This document shows positions 63,111 through 64,000 of a stretch of 64,000 nucleotides of DNA, piece after piece. Both the position numbers and the translations under genes were made by a program. Below the pieces are notes generated by a model. It was not told the origin of the DNA and ran no database searches. It saw nothing but the letters and a program-made list of their open reading frames with translations. Position 1 is the stretch's first letter. Each line of letters opens with the position of its first letter. The DNA lies in the NCBI RefSeq assembly GCF_037622515.1, contig NZ_JBBJCN010000001.1, positions 868,001 through 932,000 on the forward strand. Direction: 5' to 3'. Source of the stretch: Paradesertivirga superstes. GTDB lineage: Bacteria; Bacteroidota; Bacteroidia; Sphingobacteriales; Sphingobacteriaceae.

Positions 63111-64000
63111 TTAATATTTCAAAGCCTTGGGTGTAAGAGTATAGCCCAGATTTTTCAATAAAGTAATCAAGCCGTCATTTCCAACAAGATGACCTGCGCC
63201 CACAGCAAAAAACACCGGCCCCTTTGTCATCAGCGCGGGTATTTCTGCAATCCAGCGCTTATTACGCTTTGCGAGTAATGCATTCATTTCTTCGGGGGTA
63301 TAATCGTCATTTTTAAGAAATGCCGACTCTATTGCTTTAAGATCCTGACGTTTATAGCTTTCAAACAAAGCCTTGCTTTCCTCAATCATCCTATCGCTTT
63401 CGCGTACGGTCTTAAGCAGCAATTCTTTTTGTCGCCGGATGGAGTCATCAAATATAACAGCTCCCTGTTCCTCCAGCGTTTCCAATCCTAAAACCGGAAT
63501 ACTCAATTTCTTAGCTTCTGTTTGAAAAAACATATCGAGCGCGGGGTTTTGCGGACTTATATCTTTAGGAATAAGGAAGGCAATCAATGTAATTTGAACT
63601 GCAGAAGGCTTCAAACCGTTTAGCACGTTCAGGTTCATGCCTGTTTTAAGTCTTAAAAAAGAATCGGTTTCTGCATATTCCTTTGTGCTTAGAATATTCT
63701 CAAGACTGCCTTTTTTAAGAACCATGAGAGGTATAAGCTTTTTAGCCATGCTCATTTCATCCTCCATTATCAGCTCACCCACAACGGTTTTAACTTTCCT
63801 GAGCTGATCGATTACAACTGGCAGAGTATCTAAAAAGCTTTTCCCTACAAGATGATACGTTCCAAATAAATACGAGGGTGCTTTCATACCCTTCCCACTT
63901 ATCTCCCAAAGCAGCCCTGGATTCGTGTTGGGCTTTAACTGGTGTTGTGCCAATACACCATGACTTAAAAATAGAAGTATTGAGCACAGAGTACGGTATT
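63111..64000 (-). CDS. TraB/GumN family protein, 5' end cut by window edge
   Basis: About 295 residues of an exported protein are visible. The frame continues past a TTG at 63953 to the window edge, reading ...YRTLCSILLFLSHGVLAQ, which is the hydrophobic core and end of a signal peptide. The gene therefore starts beyond 64000. The domain has the TraB/GumN pattern: LLWEISGKGMKAPSYLFGTYHL (in parts), GxGELIMEDE, and the C-terminal FAVGAGHLVGNDGLITLLKNLGY with the conserved GxGHLxG motif. The family is related to Tiki-type metalloproteases, but the activity here is unknown. Confidence 0.85.
   Translation of the reverse strand, partial: YRTLCSILLFLSHGVLAQHQLKPNTNPGLLWEISGKGMKAPSYLFGTYHLVGKSFLDTLPVVIDQLRKVKTVVGELIMEDEMSMAKKLIPLMVLKKGSLENILSTKEYAETDSFLRLKTGMNLNVLNGLKPSAVQITLIAFLIPKDISPQNPALDMFFQTEAKKLSIPVLGLETLEEQGAVIFDDSIRRQKELLLKTVRESDRMIEESKALFESYKRQDLKAIESAFLKNDDYTPEEMNALLAKRNKRWIAEIPALMTKGPVFFAVGAGHLVGNDGLITLLKNLGYTLTPKALKY

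Noticed and set aside
63953..63955. TTG at 63953 as start of the TraB/GumN gene
   Set aside because: The frame continues upstream as a clear signal peptide to the window edge, so the gene is truncated by the window.

Overview
The window looks like chromosomal DNA of a Bacteroidota member, most likely a Sphingobacteriaceae (Pedobacter-like) bacterium. The evidence is AT-rich sequence, A-rich rather than GGAGG-type leaders, several clear Bacteroidota promoters (TTTG, about 19 bp, TAnnTTTG), the gliding-type ABC genes gldA/gldF/gldG, a DUF3467 protein, a lipoprotein form of OmpH, and a ZapA gene beside a small coiled-coil gene. No phage, insertion sequence, CRISPR array, rRNA or tRNA was recognised. 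Both ends of the window cut genes: an ABC-F ATPase on the left and a TraB/GumN protein on the right.

Layout. 1-6.3 kb is a loose accessory run on the + strand: ABC-F, CHAD, NhaD antiporter, YdeI/DUF1905, SRPBCC, a secreted ester-cyclase-like protein and small unknowns. 6.6-11.3 kb is a compact + strand locus of FkbH-like HAD-IIIC enzyme, acyl carrier protein, MBOAT acyltransferase and membrane-anchored SGNH-like protein. It resembles a Dlt or alginate O-acylation system with the adenylating enzyme replaced by FkbH. 11.4-17.2 kb holds an SRPBCC protein, DUF2007, malate dehydrogenase, a retropepsin-like protease, a truncated hemoglobin and three tandem paralogues of an unknown secreted protein. 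17.3-23.7 kb contains gyrB, OmpH, a guanine-deaminase-like enzyme, an S4 RNA-binding protein, a secreted alpha/beta hydrolase in an anomalous setting, and dapD.

23.8-29 kb is a + strand run rich in tRNA maturation (threonylcarbamoyl-AMP synthase, CCA-adding enzyme, MiaA) with a glycosyltransferase and a pRiA4-ORF3 protein. 29.2-33.4 kb is a nitrogen-uptake block of two ammonium transporters and an OmpL-like porin. 33.9-43.9 kb carries a radical SAM protein, CorA, DUF72, a cupin, DUF58, thioredoxin, DnaE and a GH1 beta-glucosidase. 44.5-45.2 kb is a toxin-antitoxin pair.

45.4-52.1 kb is a - strand housekeeping run: pheT, a coiled-coil protein, zapA, a probable 6S RNA, RNase Y, RadC and ribosomal protein S20. 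52.2-64 kb has a zinc-dependent phospholipase C, DedA, dnaN, gldG/gldF/gldA with an outer-membrane protein between them, glyS, an L,D-transpeptidase, an old-yellow enzyme and TraB/GumN.

Main points for a second look: the FkbH-ACP-MBOAT-SGNH locus (6662-11250), the structured ncRNA between zapA and rny (about 47617-47790), the tandem secreted paralogues (14524-17208), an overlooked 59-residue Cys/His-containing gene (6079-6258), and 7- or 8-bp periodic repeats in several intergenic gaps.
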